From the NCBI RefSeq assembly GCF_032050975.1, contig NZ_CP116967.1:1051001-1115000 (forward strand): a DNA stretch of 64,000 nucleotides, read 5' to 3'. This stretch comes from Candidatus Nitrospira allomarina. Lineage in GTDB: Bacteria; Nitrospirota; Nitrospiria; Nitrospirales; UBA8639. The notes beneath the pieces are model-generated. The model worked only from the letters and a program-made list of their open reading frames with translations. It was not told where the DNA came from and did not search any database. The position numbers were made by a program, and so were the translations under genes. Every line of letters begins with the position of its first letter. The first letter of the stretch is position 1. Below are positions 7,680 through 16,321 of this stretch, piece by piece.

Positions 7680-8909
7680 TTACTTAAGCCGGGCCAATTT
7701 GGCAGGAGAAGTTTTGCGCGTGGATGGGGTTTTCGCGCTGACATCCGTCCGGTGTGCGAGGTCGATGATTGTTTGTACAGGCTGCCTGGTACGCTCAGCC
7801 AATGCGACACAATCACGATACTCGGGAGTGACCTTAAAACGGCCCTGTCCAAGACCGGCAATCTTCATACGCACAGAACCACCCAACAGTCTAATTGTTT
7901 GGAAGGAGCGAGGCAGAATGGCTCGATCCATTTCCTGAATTCGTATTCCCAGCGTCGAGGTTTCTGAAAATAGGATTGACTGCAGCGCCTGAAGATTCTG
8001 TGAGAACGCGATGACTGTCACGATCGTGCCGGGCCGACTCCGTTTCATGATGGTTGGCGTCAAGGTGACATCAAGCGCTCCAGCCTCGAACAGGCGCTCC
8101 ATGATCATCTCATACAATTGCGGATTCATATCATCGATGTTTGTCTCAAGTTGAATGATGCGTTCGGTGTGATTCAAAGAGTCAGAATCTTGAACACCAA
8201 CAAATAAACGCAACACATTGGGCCAGCCATGAGGATTGGCCGTGCCTGCGCCATACCCCACTGTTTGTGGTGTTAAGGGTGGGAGCGGTTTACAATCCTG
8301 GGAGAGAGTTTTAACTAACGCGATCCCGGTCGGTGTTGTGAATTCAATGGCCGGTCCATTGGAGAGAATGGGAATGCCCTGGGCCATGTGCGCCACCGCC
8401 GGTCCCGGCACCGGAAGCAGCCCATGCGCTGTGGAAATAGTACCGGCTCCCAGATTAATAGGTGAAAAGGATACCGTTGTGATGTTTAAATGCGCGAACC
8501 CCAGCAGGGTCCCGACAATATCTACCAGCGAATCGATTACGCCCACCTCATGAAAATGGACCTTATTCGGTTCTTGGCCATGCACCCTGCCTTCGGCTTC
8601 AGCCAGCAGTTGGAAGGTATGAAGGGCCTGCCTGCGAATGGTGTCGGAAAGGCGACTGTTCTTTAAAGTTTTTTTGATGGTGGCAAGTGATAAAGGCTTG
8701 GTGAACCCTTTGTGAATATCCACATCCACCTTGGTGGCCCTAATGCTGTTGCGGATCACCTGCTGTTCGCGAAGCCGATAGCCTTTTATGCCTAAGCCTT
8801 TGAGCCCTTTTTCAAGGGCAGACAAGGGCACACCGGTATCAACCAGGGCACCCAAAAACATGTCCCCGCTCACACCCGAAAACGCATCGATATGAAGATG
8901 TCTGGTCAT
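7680..8909 (-). CDS. larC: Nickel-pincer cofactor biosynthesis protein LarC
   Basis: LarC is the CTP-dependent nickel insertase that completes the nickel-pincer nucleotide cofactor of lactate racemase and related racemases/epimerases. The start at ATG 8907-8909 gives MTRHLHIDAFSGVSGDMFLGAL, the characteristic N-terminus; an ATG 24 nt upstream is possible. Other family features are VHFHEVGVIDSLVDIVGTL, the TPTGIALVKTL segment and QLETNIDDMNPQLYEMIMERL in the C-terminal half. Length is about 409 residues, as expected for a fused LarC1-LarC2. It is the first gene of the six-gene minus-strand run. larB lies 1.4 kb away in another transcription unit; larA and larE are not in the window. Confidence 0.93.
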   Translation of the reverse strand: MTRHLHIDAFSGVSGDMFLGALVDTGVPLSALEKGLKGLGIKGYRLREQQVIRNSIRATKVDVDIHKGFTKPLSLATIKKTLKNSRLSDTIRRQALHTFQLLAEAEGRVHGQEPNKVHFHEVGVIDSLVDIVGTLLGFAHLNITTVSFSPINLGAGTISTAHGLLPVPGPAVAHMAQGIPILSNGPAIEFTTPTGIALVKTLSQDCKPLPPLTPQTVGYGAGTANPHGWPNVLRLFVGVQDSDSLNHTERIIQLETNIDDMNPQLYEMIMERLFEAGALDVTLTPTIMKRSRPGTIVTVIAFSQNLQALQSILFSETSTLGIRIQEMDRAILPRSFQTIRLLGGSVRMKIAGLGQGRFKVTPEYRDCVALAERTRQPVQTIIDLAHRTDVSAKTPSTRKTSPAKLARLK

Positions 8910-9451
8910 AAAACTACACCTAAAAAAGTTCAAAGGCGAAACCGTAGCATATCAAAAACCCGAACGCGACGCTGAGTTAGACATTGAGAAGGGGAGGAAA
9001 ATTTTTAAATTATCCGGTTTTCGTCCGGGCACACAGGTCCTTTTGTTTCGGCAAATTGGCCCAGAACCATGCTGGCCGTGGCGTGGCCCTTCGGGGCCCC
9101 TGTGCGGTTCGCCAATTCCGGTCGCAACTCACAATCGCGGAGCCTGTCCTGAGGCTTGCCGAAGGGACTAGACAATGCGGTCACGCAAAGGCCCGAAGGA
9201 AAAAATGTCAGACAATTCTGGGATTTGATTGGTCTGAAGAGGAAAATTTTGGCACAATATGATGAAGAATGCCCTCAATAACGATCACCTAAGGATCTGT
9301 GTCCTGGTTGGAGGTCTCACAATTTTGAGAGATTATTTGTTTTTCTCCGAATGACATGACTTTTTAGAAGTTGCTTCGTTCTGTCATCCCTCGGGATTTA
9401 GCGACCAATGACTGACCAATGGAGTTCACGTTTTTGCACATAAGGAACCAG
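8910..9451. other. Intergenic region between larC and the exported Ig-like protein; possible dispersed repeat
   Basis: No convincing gene is visible in these 540 bases. The stretch about 9015-9215 contains CCTGTCCTGAGGCTTGCCGA (a phrase that recurs as a dispersed element in many bacterial genomes) and a TTTTGTTTCGGCAAA...CCCAGAACCA pattern resembling bases 16552-16590 of this window. The shared pattern suggests a degenerate dispersed repeat, but the match is short and judged by eye. Divergent promoters for larC (minus) and the exported protein (plus) must lie here; no strong -35/-10 pair stands out. Confidence 0.3.
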
Positions 9452-10303
9452 ATGCCTCGTTTATTAAAAATTTCTCTGAAAACGCTGCAAATTTTTTGCT
9501 TGAGTCTATTCATGGGTTTAGCCTTTTCCCAACAGGCCGAATCAAAAAAAAATAAAGGACCGGCCACCTCCCCTGTGAAAATTTCTGATGTGGTGGTTTC
9601 TCCTGATCCCTTTATCATTGGAAAAAGTGGGTTGAAGTTGACCCTGCTCGTGGAGTTGCCGTCTTCGTTGCGTGGAGCCAATGTGCTGGAAGTCTCTGCC
9701 ATGATCACCTCACCGACGCGGCGCTCCATGAGTTTTGTCGCACACCGTTTATTGGTGGACGAACTGAAGCCGAAAGGGAAGAATCTCACCATTCCAGTGG
9801 AGCTGGTCTGGGATGGGAAAGATCAATACCATCAACTCGTTGCTGATGGCTCGTATTTTTATGAACTCCAGGCCAAGTTGATGGAAGATCAGGGGAATGG
9901 ACCCCGAACGAAGATTGTGTCACGTCGGGTCCACGGGACACTCGAAGCGTTGGCGTATGTGGGTGAAGTGTTGCCTCCCCTTCCTCCGGAACCGGATATT
10001 CCGGAAGAACTTGAAATTCTTCGTGAGGGAGAGAGTTCTGAAGAGAGTGGCCCAAACACGGACGAAGATTTGAAGTCTTCCGACGATCCGGTGCTTTCAG
10101 AGGAAGAGGCTCCCCTGGATGCTGCGGGTGTTCTTCAGCCGGAGGAGGTCGATGGTTCCGAGGCCGATGTTCAAATCGGTGGTCCGGAGGAAAAAGACGA
10201 GAGCATAATCTCTGAAATGGGAGAGCCGCTAACATCGGAACCTTTGAGCGAGCCGATTCCTGAGTTACCTACGTCTGGGGAAGAGCCTCCGCTTGTCCGT
10301 TAA
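9452..10303 (+). CDS. Exported protein with a FlgD-like Ig domain and acidic C-terminal tail
   Basis: The start at ATG 9452 has AAGGA seven bases upstream; an ATG 33 nt earlier is less well placed. Residues about 1-28 (basic start, LQIFCLSLFMGLAF core, ending near SQQAES) look like a signal peptide. Residues about 38-165 form a beta-rich domain; its VELVWDGKDQYHQLVADG followed by SYFYEL closely resembles the FlgD/FlgT-type Ig-like fold found in many exported proteins (WDGxDxxGxxVxDGxYxYxL). The last 100 or so residues are rich in Glu, Pro, Asp and Ser and are probably disordered. The product is about 283 residues and its function is unknown. The gene converges on larB and its 3' end overlaps larB by 35 nt. 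Confidence 0.75.
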   Translation: MPRLLKISLKTLQIFCLSLFMGLAFSQQAESKKNKGPATSPVKISDVVVSPDPFIIGKSGLKLTLLVELPSSLRGANVLEVSAMITSPTRRSMSFVAHRLLVDELKPKGKNLTIPVELVWDGKDQYHQLVADGSYFYELQAKLMEDQGNGPRTKIVSRRVHGTLEALAYVGEVLPPLPPEPDIPEELEILREGESSEESGPNTDEDLKSSDDPVLSEEEAPLDAAGVLQPEEVDGSEADVQIGGPEEKDESIISEMGEPLTSEPLSEPIPELPTSGEEPPLVR

Positions 10304-11039
10304 TATTGATGCGGTGGGCAAGACAGCCTGCTCCAAACCCGTTATCGATATTTACCACGCCGATTCCAGATGAGCAGGCATTTAGCATCGTTAAGAGAGG
10401 GGCAAGCCCGCCAAAATTCGCCCCGTAGCCCTGGCTGGTGGGCACGGCGACAATCGGGCGATCAACCAACCCTCCCACCACACTGGGTAAAACCCCGTCC
10501 ATTCCTGCGACGACGACGACGACTCGCGCCTGATGAAGCCTTTCCTGGCGTTCCAAGAGCCGATGTAAGCCTGCGACGCCAACATCATAGAGTGTGTGCA
10601 CCCGGCTTCCCATGACTTCGGCGGTGACTTTGGCTTCTTCGGCCACAGAGATGTCGGAGGTGCCGGCCGTGACAACAAGAATCAACCCCTGCTTGTCTCC
10701 CTTGCTATCGGACAGAGAGACCATTCTGGCCATCTCATGATATACCGCCTTGCGGGCTAATCGCTTGAGGCTACGCGCATTCGCAGGCGTAACTCGTGTC
10801 GCCAGGAACGGTCCGCCGGCCTTTAACAATTGTCGAGCGATGGCCGTAATTTGTGCGGGTGTTTTGCCTTCGCACAGGATCACTTCCGGAAAACCCTGTC
10901 GGAGCGACCGGTGATGATCCACTGAGGCAAACCCGAGATCTTCAAACGGGAGAGTGCGGAGCTGTCGAATGGCCTGTGGGACAGAAACGTGTCCGCCTTG
11001 AACCCGTTGAAGCAGGGCCGCTAACCGGTCGTGATTCAT
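10269..11039 (-). CDS. larB: Nickel-pincer cofactor biosynthesis protein LarB
   Basis: LarB carboxylates and hydrolyses nicotinic acid adenine dinucleotide to the pyridinium dicarboxylate that becomes the nickel-pincer nucleotide. The 256-residue protein has an N-terminal region (MNHDRLAALLQRVQGGHVSV, LPFEDLGFASVDHHRSLRQG) followed by a PurE/AIR-carboxylase-like domain: VVTAGTSDISVAEEA, YDVGVAGLHRL, VVVVAGMDGVLPSVVGGLV, VPTSQGYGA. The cysteine in NACSSGIGVVNIDNGFGAG corresponds to the LarB catalytic cysteine region. The start codon overlaps the gpsA stop (ATGA), so it is probably translated with gpsA rather than with larC. Confidence 0.95.
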   Translation of the reverse strand: MNHDRLAALLQRVQGGHVSVPQAIRQLRTLPFEDLGFASVDHHRSLRQGFPEVILCEGKTPAQITAIARQLLKAGGPFLATRVTPANARSLKRLARKAVYHEMARMVSLSDSKGDKQGLILVVTAGTSDISVAEEAKVTAEVMGSRVHTLYDVGVAGLHRLLERQERLHQARVVVVVAGMDGVLPSVVGGLVDRPIVAVPTSQGYGANFGGLAPLLTMLNACSSGIGVVNIDNGFGAGCLAHRININGQAEALPQT

Positions 11040-12118
11040 GAATGGGCCCTGGGGCCAAAAGTGGCGGTGCTGGCGGAAAAAAGTCCATCAGTTTCGCCTT
11101 TCGCTAATCGCGACATGAGATCTGTCACAATATGCCGGGGATTGCGCCCTTCAAACAACATTTGAAACACGCCGCGCACAATGGGCATATCCACGTGATA
11201 ACGTTCAGCCAGCGCCATGGCAGCCCGGCTGGTGGGAACGCCTTCAGCCACGGTTCTGGTGGTTGTGCGTAACGTGGTCATATTCGCGCCCTTGGCCAAC
11301 TGCATGCCGACCTGGTAATTCCGGCTCAACGTCCCCGTGCAGGTGAGCACCAGATCTCCCAACCCCGATAGCCCATAAAAGGTGGCGACATCGGCGCCCA
11401 TGGCCCGGCCCAACCGGATCATTTCGGCCAGCCCTCTGGTGATTAAAGCGGCTCTCGCGTTAGATCCGAGGTCCAGCCCATCCACCACGCCGGCGCCAAT
11501 GGCCATGACATTTTTTAAGGCACCGCCCAGTTGCGCACCGATCATATCCCGTCCGGCATACACGCGAAACTGTGGAGTGATGAAGGCTTGTTGCAGACCA
11601 TTGACCAGATTGAAATCGCGCCCGGCGAGTAAAATGGTGGTGGGCTTCCAACGGCTCACTTCGGATGCGAAGCTGGGCCCGGAAAGAATGGTGATGAACG
11701 GATGCCAGACGGCAGGGAGGTGACTTTCGACCACCTGACTCATTAATTGCAGCGTGCCTTCCTCAATGCCTTTAGTGGCAATGATGATGGGAAGGGGTTC
11801 CTTTAATAACAGGTTGAGTTGCTTCACCATATTGGCCATGGCATGAGATGGTGCCGCGAGCAGGATGACATCCGTGCCCTGCACGCAATCCGGAAGACTG
11901 ATCGTGGCCTGGATGGAATTAGGTAAGACCACCTCCGGGAGATACCAGGAATTTTCTCTGGTGCGTTGTATGGTCTCCGCCACCTCAGGTTCATGTGCCC
12001 ATAAGCGGATGCTGAATCCTTTGGTGGCCAGTAGGTGAGCCAAAGCCGTTCCCCAGGCTCCGGCGCCAATTACAGAGAGGACGCGAAAGGAAGAGGGTGT
12101 CACGGTGTCTCCTGACAA
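11036..12118 (-). CDS. gpsA: NAD(P)-dependent glycerol-3-phosphate dehydrogenase
   Basis: GpsA reduces dihydroxyacetone phosphate to sn-glycerol 3-phosphate for phospholipid synthesis. The nucleotide-binding loop is VIGAGAWGTALAHLLA near residue 16; further family motifs are ATKGIE, LSGPSFASEV, AQLGGALKNVMAIGAGVVDG with the catalytic Lys, NARAALITRGLAEM, and the SGLGDLVLTCTGTLSRN substrate loop. Length is 360 residues against a usual 330-340, with about 12 extra residues before the nucleotide fold; a later start is possible. It shares an ATGA overlap with larB downstream. Confidence 0.96.
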   Translation of the reverse strand: MSGDTVTPSSFRVLSVIGAGAWGTALAHLLATKGFSIRLWAHEPEVAETIQRTRENSWYLPEVVLPNSIQATISLPDCVQGTDVILLAAPSHAMANMVKQLNLLLKEPLPIIIATKGIEEGTLQLMSQVVESHLPAVWHPFITILSGPSFASEVSRWKPTTILLAGRDFNLVNGLQQAFITPQFRVYAGRDMIGAQLGGALKNVMAIGAGVVDGLDLGSNARAALITRGLAEMIRLGRAMGADVATFYGLSGLGDLVLTCTGTLSRNYQVGMQLAKGANMTTLRTTTRTVAEGVPTSRAAMALAERYHVDMPIVRGVFQMLFEGRNPRHIVTDLMSRLAKGETDGLFSASTATFGPRAHS

Positions 12119-12386
12119 AGATGATTCATGAATGACGGTGGAGATGGCGCATTGGCCAAAGGGGCAAAGCGATGTATGGGGAGAGAAACGTGCACCAGTT
12201 TGAGGGAACGAATGAGGGTCGATGTTGGGATTGAATCGTGATCTATTGAGAAATTATAAAAATGACGTGGGAAGTGAGTCAAATTATTTTGCGGAACCTG
12301 CCTGGACGAATCGATGGAAATTGGGCAAGATAGAGAAATCCAATACTCATGAGACATACATCATCTTAACAGAAACCAGGTGCTGT

Positions 12387-12734
12387 GTGAGCGAAACCAA
12401 GTCGTGTCCTTCTTGTGGCTATGATCTCCCTCGCCAGGGACGGTTCTGTCCAAAATGCGGGAGTCGGGTGGATCGAAAGCCGGTGAAGGATTCCAAGCAG
12501 GAGCCACTCAACCTTCGTATTCTCTATATTATGGTGGGCCTTCTCATCCTGGCGGTCTTATTCCCTCCTTGGCAAACACCACCGGAACAGGCGCCCGAAT
12601 TTTTAGGATTTCACTTTATTACCTCTCCCCCCTCGGAGGGGGCCCAACGAAGCCCTATCCTCCAAAACATTCAACTCTTTACGATTGCCGTAGCTGGACT
12701 GTACTTTTCCTGGGCATTTAGGGGCAAAGGCTAA
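12387..12734 (+). CDS. Small zinc-ribbon membrane protein
   Basis: The start chosen is GTG 12387 with AGG seven bases upstream, giving 115 residues; the frame is open for another 55 codons upstream but those residues look non-coding. The N-terminus carries two CxxC knuckles in CPSCGYDLPRQGRFCPKCG, a zinc-ribbon of the type common in bacterial membrane-attached proteins. A hydrophobic segment near residues 42-57 (ILYIMVGLLILAVLF) and a second one near the C-terminus (TIAVAGLYFSWAF) suggest two membrane spans. No enzymatic motif is visible, so the function is unknown. It is alone between gpsA (divergent) and a convergent exported-protein gene. Confidence 0.65.
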   Translation: MSETKSCPSCGYDLPRQGRFCPKCGSRVDRKPVKDSKQEPLNLRILYIMVGLLILAVLFPPWQTPPEQAPEFLGFHFITSPPSEGAQRSPILQNIQLFTIAVAGLYFSWAFRGKG

Positions 12735-12786
12735 CCAGGGCCTTCCTCCAATCCGGTGAGGAGGTTCTTCATGAGGGTGATTTCTG

Positions 12787-12841
12787 AGGACACGGGATAT
12801 CGGGTCTATTTGACCCTGGATTCCCTCAAATCCCATGTCCT
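12787..12841. other. Long imperfect hairpin between convergent genes
   Basis: AGGACACGGGAT at 12787-12798 pairs with ATCCCATGTCCT at 12830-12841 with a single mismatch, and inside it GGGTC (12802-12806) pairs with GACCC (12812-12816) around a TATTT loop. It lies between the convergent zinc-ribbon and peptidoglycan-binding genes. There is no T tract, so it is not a clear intrinsic terminator; it may still act as a bidirectional end or processing structure. Confidence 0.35.
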
Positions 12842-12881
12842 ATTCCCATGAGGATCACGATTGCCCCAAGATGACAGCGGG

Positions 12882-13805
12882 TTACTTGGTGACTTGCAGG
12901 ATTTGTTGAATGGCCTCAGCCTTTTGCATCCGGAGAATCTGGTAGATTTTGGGACCATCTTCCAAAACGTATTGTCGGTCTTCGGCTTGTACCTTGGCGC
13001 ACGGTCCTGGATTGTTTTGTAAAGAAAGAAAACGAGTGACAAGCGGGGGATTCCGTGAGATCCGTAAAATACTCACGGCACAGGCTTCCCCGTCATAGGG
13101 TGCCGACACGATGTTGGCGTCATCCCATTCCTGTATATCATAAACATGAGTATGTACTTTGAGTTGGGGCACATTCGCATTGACGAGGAATGCGGTCGAG
13201 TCGATACATCGTTTAAATTCTTTCATACAGGTGACGCGCGAGGTTTGCAGGACCTCGTCGGTATTGCCTTCCTTGAGCATCCAGGAACCCTGGACTTCCA
13301 CCCATTGTCCCCATTCCTGATCTTGAAAGGTCTGTGGGGGAAGGAATGGGACCACACGATTTAAAAGGCGATCATCTTCGGTGAGATGTTTCAGTGTGGG
13401 AAAGTCGAGGTCCCCGGTTTGAGAGAGCCCCGAATGTTTCTGATAGGCTTTCAAGGCCTGTTTAGTAGTTTGGTCGAGAATTCCTGTATAGGGTCCGACT
13501 CCATATCCAAAGCGTCCGAGAAAAATCTGCACTCCGGTCATCAACGTACGAAATTCATCCGGTTTTTTCCGTAACGCCTCCAATTCTTCCTGACCCTTCT
13601 TGTCTAACGACTTTTTTGCAGCGTCCGTTTCTGCCGATTGAGGGGATGGGGCCGATGAAGATTCAGAAGATTTTTTTGGGGAGTGGGGTGTGTTCAGCTC
13701 TTCGCCCGAGGCAAAGCCGGAGCCATTGGAAAAGAGTACTGTCCCGATACCCACGAATACATACAGAGCCATCAATCCGACTAAATTACCGGTGTGTTGC
13801 GACAT
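12882..13805 (-). CDS. Exported peptidoglycan-binding-like protein
   Basis: ATG 13803-13805 is preceded by AAGGGA. Residues about 1-32 form a signal peptide (GLMALYVFVGIGTVLF core, cleavage near FASGEE), followed by a Ser/Pro/Lys-rich linker to about residue 75. Residues about 88-140 (LMTGVQIFLGRFGYGVGPYTG followed by ILDQTTKQALKAYQKHSGL) match the PG_binding_1 fold, in which xLGYxxGxxDGxxGxxTxxAxxxFQ is the common pattern. The C-terminal 150 residues have four cysteines (CMKEFKRC and two more) that may form disulfides outside the cytoplasm; this part is not recognised. A periplasmic cell-wall-associated role is inferred. Confidence 0.75.
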   Translation of the reverse strand: MSQHTGNLVGLMALYVFVGIGTVLFSNGSGFASGEELNTPHSPKKSSESSSAPSPQSAETDAAKKSLDKKGQEELEALRKKPDEFRTLMTGVQIFLGRFGYGVGPYTGILDQTTKQALKAYQKHSGLSQTGDLDFPTLKHLTEDDRLLNRVVPFLPPQTFQDQEWGQWVEVQGSWMLKEGNTDEVLQTSRVTCMKEFKRCIDSTAFLVNANVPQLKVHTHVYDIQEWDDANIVSAPYDGEACAVSILRISRNPPLVTRFLSLQNNPGPCAKVQAEDRQYVLEDGPKIYQILRMQKAEAIQQILQVTK

Positions 13806-14061
13806 ATCACATTCCCTTCTAAAAACCTAAAAAGCAGAACATCTGTTTGGTGTTCATTCTCTACCTGTGGAGATCAGGATCATTCCAGGTGGAGTTCGTG
13901 GAGTCAAGAGCTGCAGCCTGCTCGTTCATTGAGAGGTGAGCTGTGATCCGCAAAAAGAGGAGATGGAGTAATGATGGAACGAGTGGAGATGAGGGAGACC
14001 GACAAAAGACTCGTTAAGAGGACCCCTGTTCTGATTGACGGCAGAACAGATTGACCCTACG

Positions 14062-14097
14062 AAAACGCCGGATGGAGCATACCCCATCCGGCGTTTT
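14062..14097 (-). terminator. Rho-independent terminator of the histone-H1-like gene
   Basis: A perfect 14-bp inverted repeat (AAAACGCCGGATGG at 14062-14075 and CCATCCGGCGTTTT at 14084-14097) flanks an 8-nt loop. Read on the minus strand the GC-rich stem ends in TTTT, 18 nt after the stop of the small gene at 14116. The flanking A/T runs are part of the stem, so it could also end plus-strand transcripts. Confidence 0.85.
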
Positions 14098-14115
14098 GTC
14101 CGCACACTGGGAAAA

Positions 14116-14244
14116 TTACCGTTTCTTCGTGGCAGCTTTTTTCTTGGCTGGAGCCTTTTTCTTGGCTGGAGCCTTTTTCTTGGCTGGAGCTTTTTTCTTG
14201 GCTGGAGCCTTTTTCTTGGCTGGTGCTTTCTTCTTTGTGGCCAA
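14116..14244 (-). CDS. 42-residue Lys/Ala/Pro-repeat histone-H1-like protein
   Basis: Starting at TTG 14242-14244, with GGGGGTGAG (a near-perfect Shine-Dalgarno) eight bases upstream, the minus strand encodes MATKKKAPAKKKAPA and continues as five KKKAPA repeats, one KKKAAT and a final KKR, stopping at TAA 14116-14118. A GTG nine bases further out is in frame but lies within the ribosome binding site. The composition is that of the C-terminal tail of eukaryotic H1 and of bacterial H1-like proteins, which bind DNA by charge. It has its own strong terminator and 380 bases of upstream spacer, so it is probably a single-gene, well-expressed unit. The repeat array may vary in copy number between strains. 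Confidence 0.8.
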   Translation of the reverse strand: MATKKKAPAKKKAPAKKKAPAKKKAPAKKKAPAKKKAATKKR

Positions 14245-14253
14245 AACACTCAC

Positions 14254-14630
14254 CCCCTTTCAAATGAGATGCGACGTCGAAGTCGCAGTGATAGCTCACT
14301 CCTACGATAGCAGTGAGTCTGTGAATAATAGGAACCCTTGAGCCCGTTATTAGTGTAGGACGTCACGCGAAAAATTTATCGGCGCTATCGTTCTGTAATG
14401 CCAAGCGATGTTCGGGAGCGAAATTGAAGAGGGAATGATGTAAGCAAGAAGTGTTTCGATAGTTGTGCATGATGATATTGAATCTATACTACAACGTCTA
14501 AGCAATTAATTCCAGGAATTTTTTAATTTTTTTTGTCGTGATGGACCCGACGCAATACGTCTGTCAGAAATCATGTCGGCGTGACGAAACATAACCTCAT
14601 AAACATGCACGAGGAAAGAAGGAAAAATTT
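14254..14630. other. Spacer upstream of the histone-H1-like gene
   Basis: No gene is supported in this 377-base stretch. It is AT-rich around 14460-14545 and contains a short palindrome AATTCCAGGAATT followed by T runs near 14510-14535, which could end transcripts on the plus strand. The promoter of the minus-strand histone-like gene should lie here but no clear consensus pair stands out. Confidence 0.4.
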
Positions 14631-15803
14631 TCACTGTGTGATGGTCGTCAGCTCTTGGGAGGGCGAATAATTTGCTTCGGCTGAGAACGCCATACGTCCG
14701 ATGAGTCGCCCGTCTTCCGTCTCCACATTCACCCGCCATTCCCCAGGCTGGATCCGTTGTTTCATGGTGTACATGCGATAGCCATGTTCTCTTCCTCCGG
14801 TGATGGAAATGGGAATGCGATCTGTGGTGATGAATTCAGCCGACTTGGTGAGTGGTCTCCATTCCCAGTGGTGATAGATGGTGGTATGCAAGGTGATCGG
14901 AGCAAACACGGATGAAAAGCTATAGACGGGTGTGTCCGTTCCGACACGGTCATCGGACCGTTTCCACACAGCGTACCAGGGACCATCTTCATAGGTGAGC
15001 AGGTATTCATTCTGTTGTTTTTCGATGTGATGATAGATTCCTCCGGATTTGAGGGAGAGGGGAATGGGAGGAATCCAATTTAAAAAATATAACGTGGTGC
15101 ACAGACCCACCAGAGCAAAAGCCGGAAAACAAATGCTCAAGGAGGCCCTGATAGGAAGGTTGGGAATGCCGCGGACGGTGAGGCGGACGGTTTCCCATAC
15201 GATGGCTATGGTGATGAGGGCACCGGTTAAAAAAACCGCGGCATTCATCCAGCCCGTCAGGACAGGGAGGAAAAAGGTCATAAAGCTTAAGGTGACGATC
15301 GCAAAGAGACCCACCAGCATTTTGAGACTGGAATATCGTTTGGAAAGAAATTCATTGGCGATGAGCAGCCCGACAATGATTCCTAAAAAGATGGCGGAGG
15401 TGGACCATGAGGCACTTTGGGAATAAAGGATGGCATAGGCACTGAACAGCCCACCTAATAGAAATTGCATGGCCTTGCCAAAATGCGGACGGGCCCGATG
15501 CATCAGGCTCAGGACATTCCAGCCAGGTATGTCCGGTGTTGAGGGGATTAGTCCCAGTTGAAATCGTCCGGTGAGGATGATGAGAGTGCCCAGGAGCGTG
15601 ATGTAGAGGAGGATAATCAGATTATCCAGCAATCGATCGATGCGTGTTAACGTGAGGGTATCATAGGTCACGCCGGCGAAAAAAAAGACGGCCGGGAGAA
15701 TGGGTTTGAGGAATGTCGAGTGCCACTGCATCATTGTCTGGGCCAATGTCCCCGTGAGGGACGCAGTATACGTCGAAGTCAATTTGTGAGTCGTGAGATT
15801 CAT
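14631..15803 (-). CDS. Multi-pass membrane protein with C-terminal DUF2914 domain
   Basis: The start chosen is ATG 15801-15803 (MNLTTHK) with AGAGG upstream; the open frame extends 104 codons further but through sequence that encodes the oppositely oriented gene at 15904. The 390-residue product has about eight hydrophobic segments between residues 30 and 265 (for example ILPAVFFFAGVTYDTL, LLYITLLGTLIILTG, AIFLGIIVGLLIANEFL, AFALVGLCTTLYFL). The C-terminal 120 residues form a soluble domain ending IQPGEWRVNVETEDGRLIGR, the pattern of DUF2914 (GxWRVxVxxxxGxxlgrxxF). DUF2914 proteins are widespread and uncharacterised, so only an inner-membrane location is inferred. Confidence 0.75.
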   Translation of the reverse strand: MNLTTHKLTSTYTASLTGTLAQTMMQWHSTFLKPILPAVFFFAGVTYDTLTLTRIDRLLDNLIILLYITLLGTLIILTGRFQLGLIPSTPDIPGWNVLSLMHRARPHFGKAMQFLLGGLFSAYAILYSQSASWSTSAIFLGIIVGLLIANEFLSKRYSSLKMLVGLFAIVTLSFMTFFLPVLTGWMNAAVFLTGALITIAIVWETVRLTVRGIPNLPIRASLSICFPAFALVGLCTTLYFLNWIPPIPLSLKSGGIYHHIEKQQNEYLLTYEDGPWYAVWKRSDDRVGTDTPVYSFSSVFAPITLHTTIYHHWEWRPLTKSAEFITTDRIPISITGGREHGYRMYTMKQRIQPGEWRVNVETEDGRLIGRMAFSAEANYSPSQELTTITQ

Positions 15804-15903
15804 TGTACCTCTTCCTTCAAAATCCTCGGAAGATTGATGGAATTTCTTAAAGGGGGGGCGAAACGCTTCGGAAGCTTGTATTAGCTGTTTATGAATTAAG
15901 CCA

Positions 15904-16321
15904 ATGGGAATGCATCGCCTTCCGCTCTTTTTCTGACGCTGGCCGGAATCCAATTTTTCCTTATCGGGTTGATCCCCTTCACCGGGCCACTGTGGCCTCC
16001 AGGCTGGAGCCTTCAAGCCATACTTGCTGGTGGCGGGTGTTTGGCCTCTGGGCGTTGCAGGCCATGGGGCTGCGACAAGTGAGGGTCTTTCCGGAATTTC
16101 CCGGCCAGGGGACACTCATTGTCCTTGGCCCTTCCCGCTGGATCGGGCACCCCATATATACCAGCGTCTTGTTGGTGACCCTGGCTTGGACTCTGGGAAG
16201 TCCGCTTCCCTACAGTATTCTGTTATGGGTGGGATTGGTGATGACCTTTTCGGTCAAACTCCTGTACGAAGAGCCTCTTCTGATGAAACGATTCCCTGAA
16301 AAGGAAACTTACCGGGGTTAA
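15904..16321 (+). pseudogene. Isoprenylcysteine carboxyl methyltransferase-like membrane protein, two apparent frameshifts
   Basis: Read across three frames, this stretch encodes one coherent protein of about 139 residues. Frame 1 from ATG 15904 gives MGMHRLPLFF; frame 2 continues LTLAGIQFFLIGLIPFTG to AILAGG; frame 3 continues VFGLWALQAMGLRQVRV to the end, with GHPIYTSVLLVTLAWTLGS and KLLYEEPLLMKRFPEKETYRG, the SAM-binding C-terminal hallmark of the ICMT/PEMT family (RHPxYxG... EExxLxxxFGxxYxxY). One T added to the T5 run at 15928-15932 and one G added to the GGG at 16035-16037 restore the whole frame. The protein would be a small integral-membrane methyltransferase-like protein. Whether this is a decayed gene or indel error cannot be settled from the sequence; the intact coding quality of every segment favours error. 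Confidence 0.7.

Noticed and set aside
7335..7967. A 210-codon plus-strand frame across pdxA and larC
   Set aside because: It runs opposite two well-supported genes and has no protein-like features.
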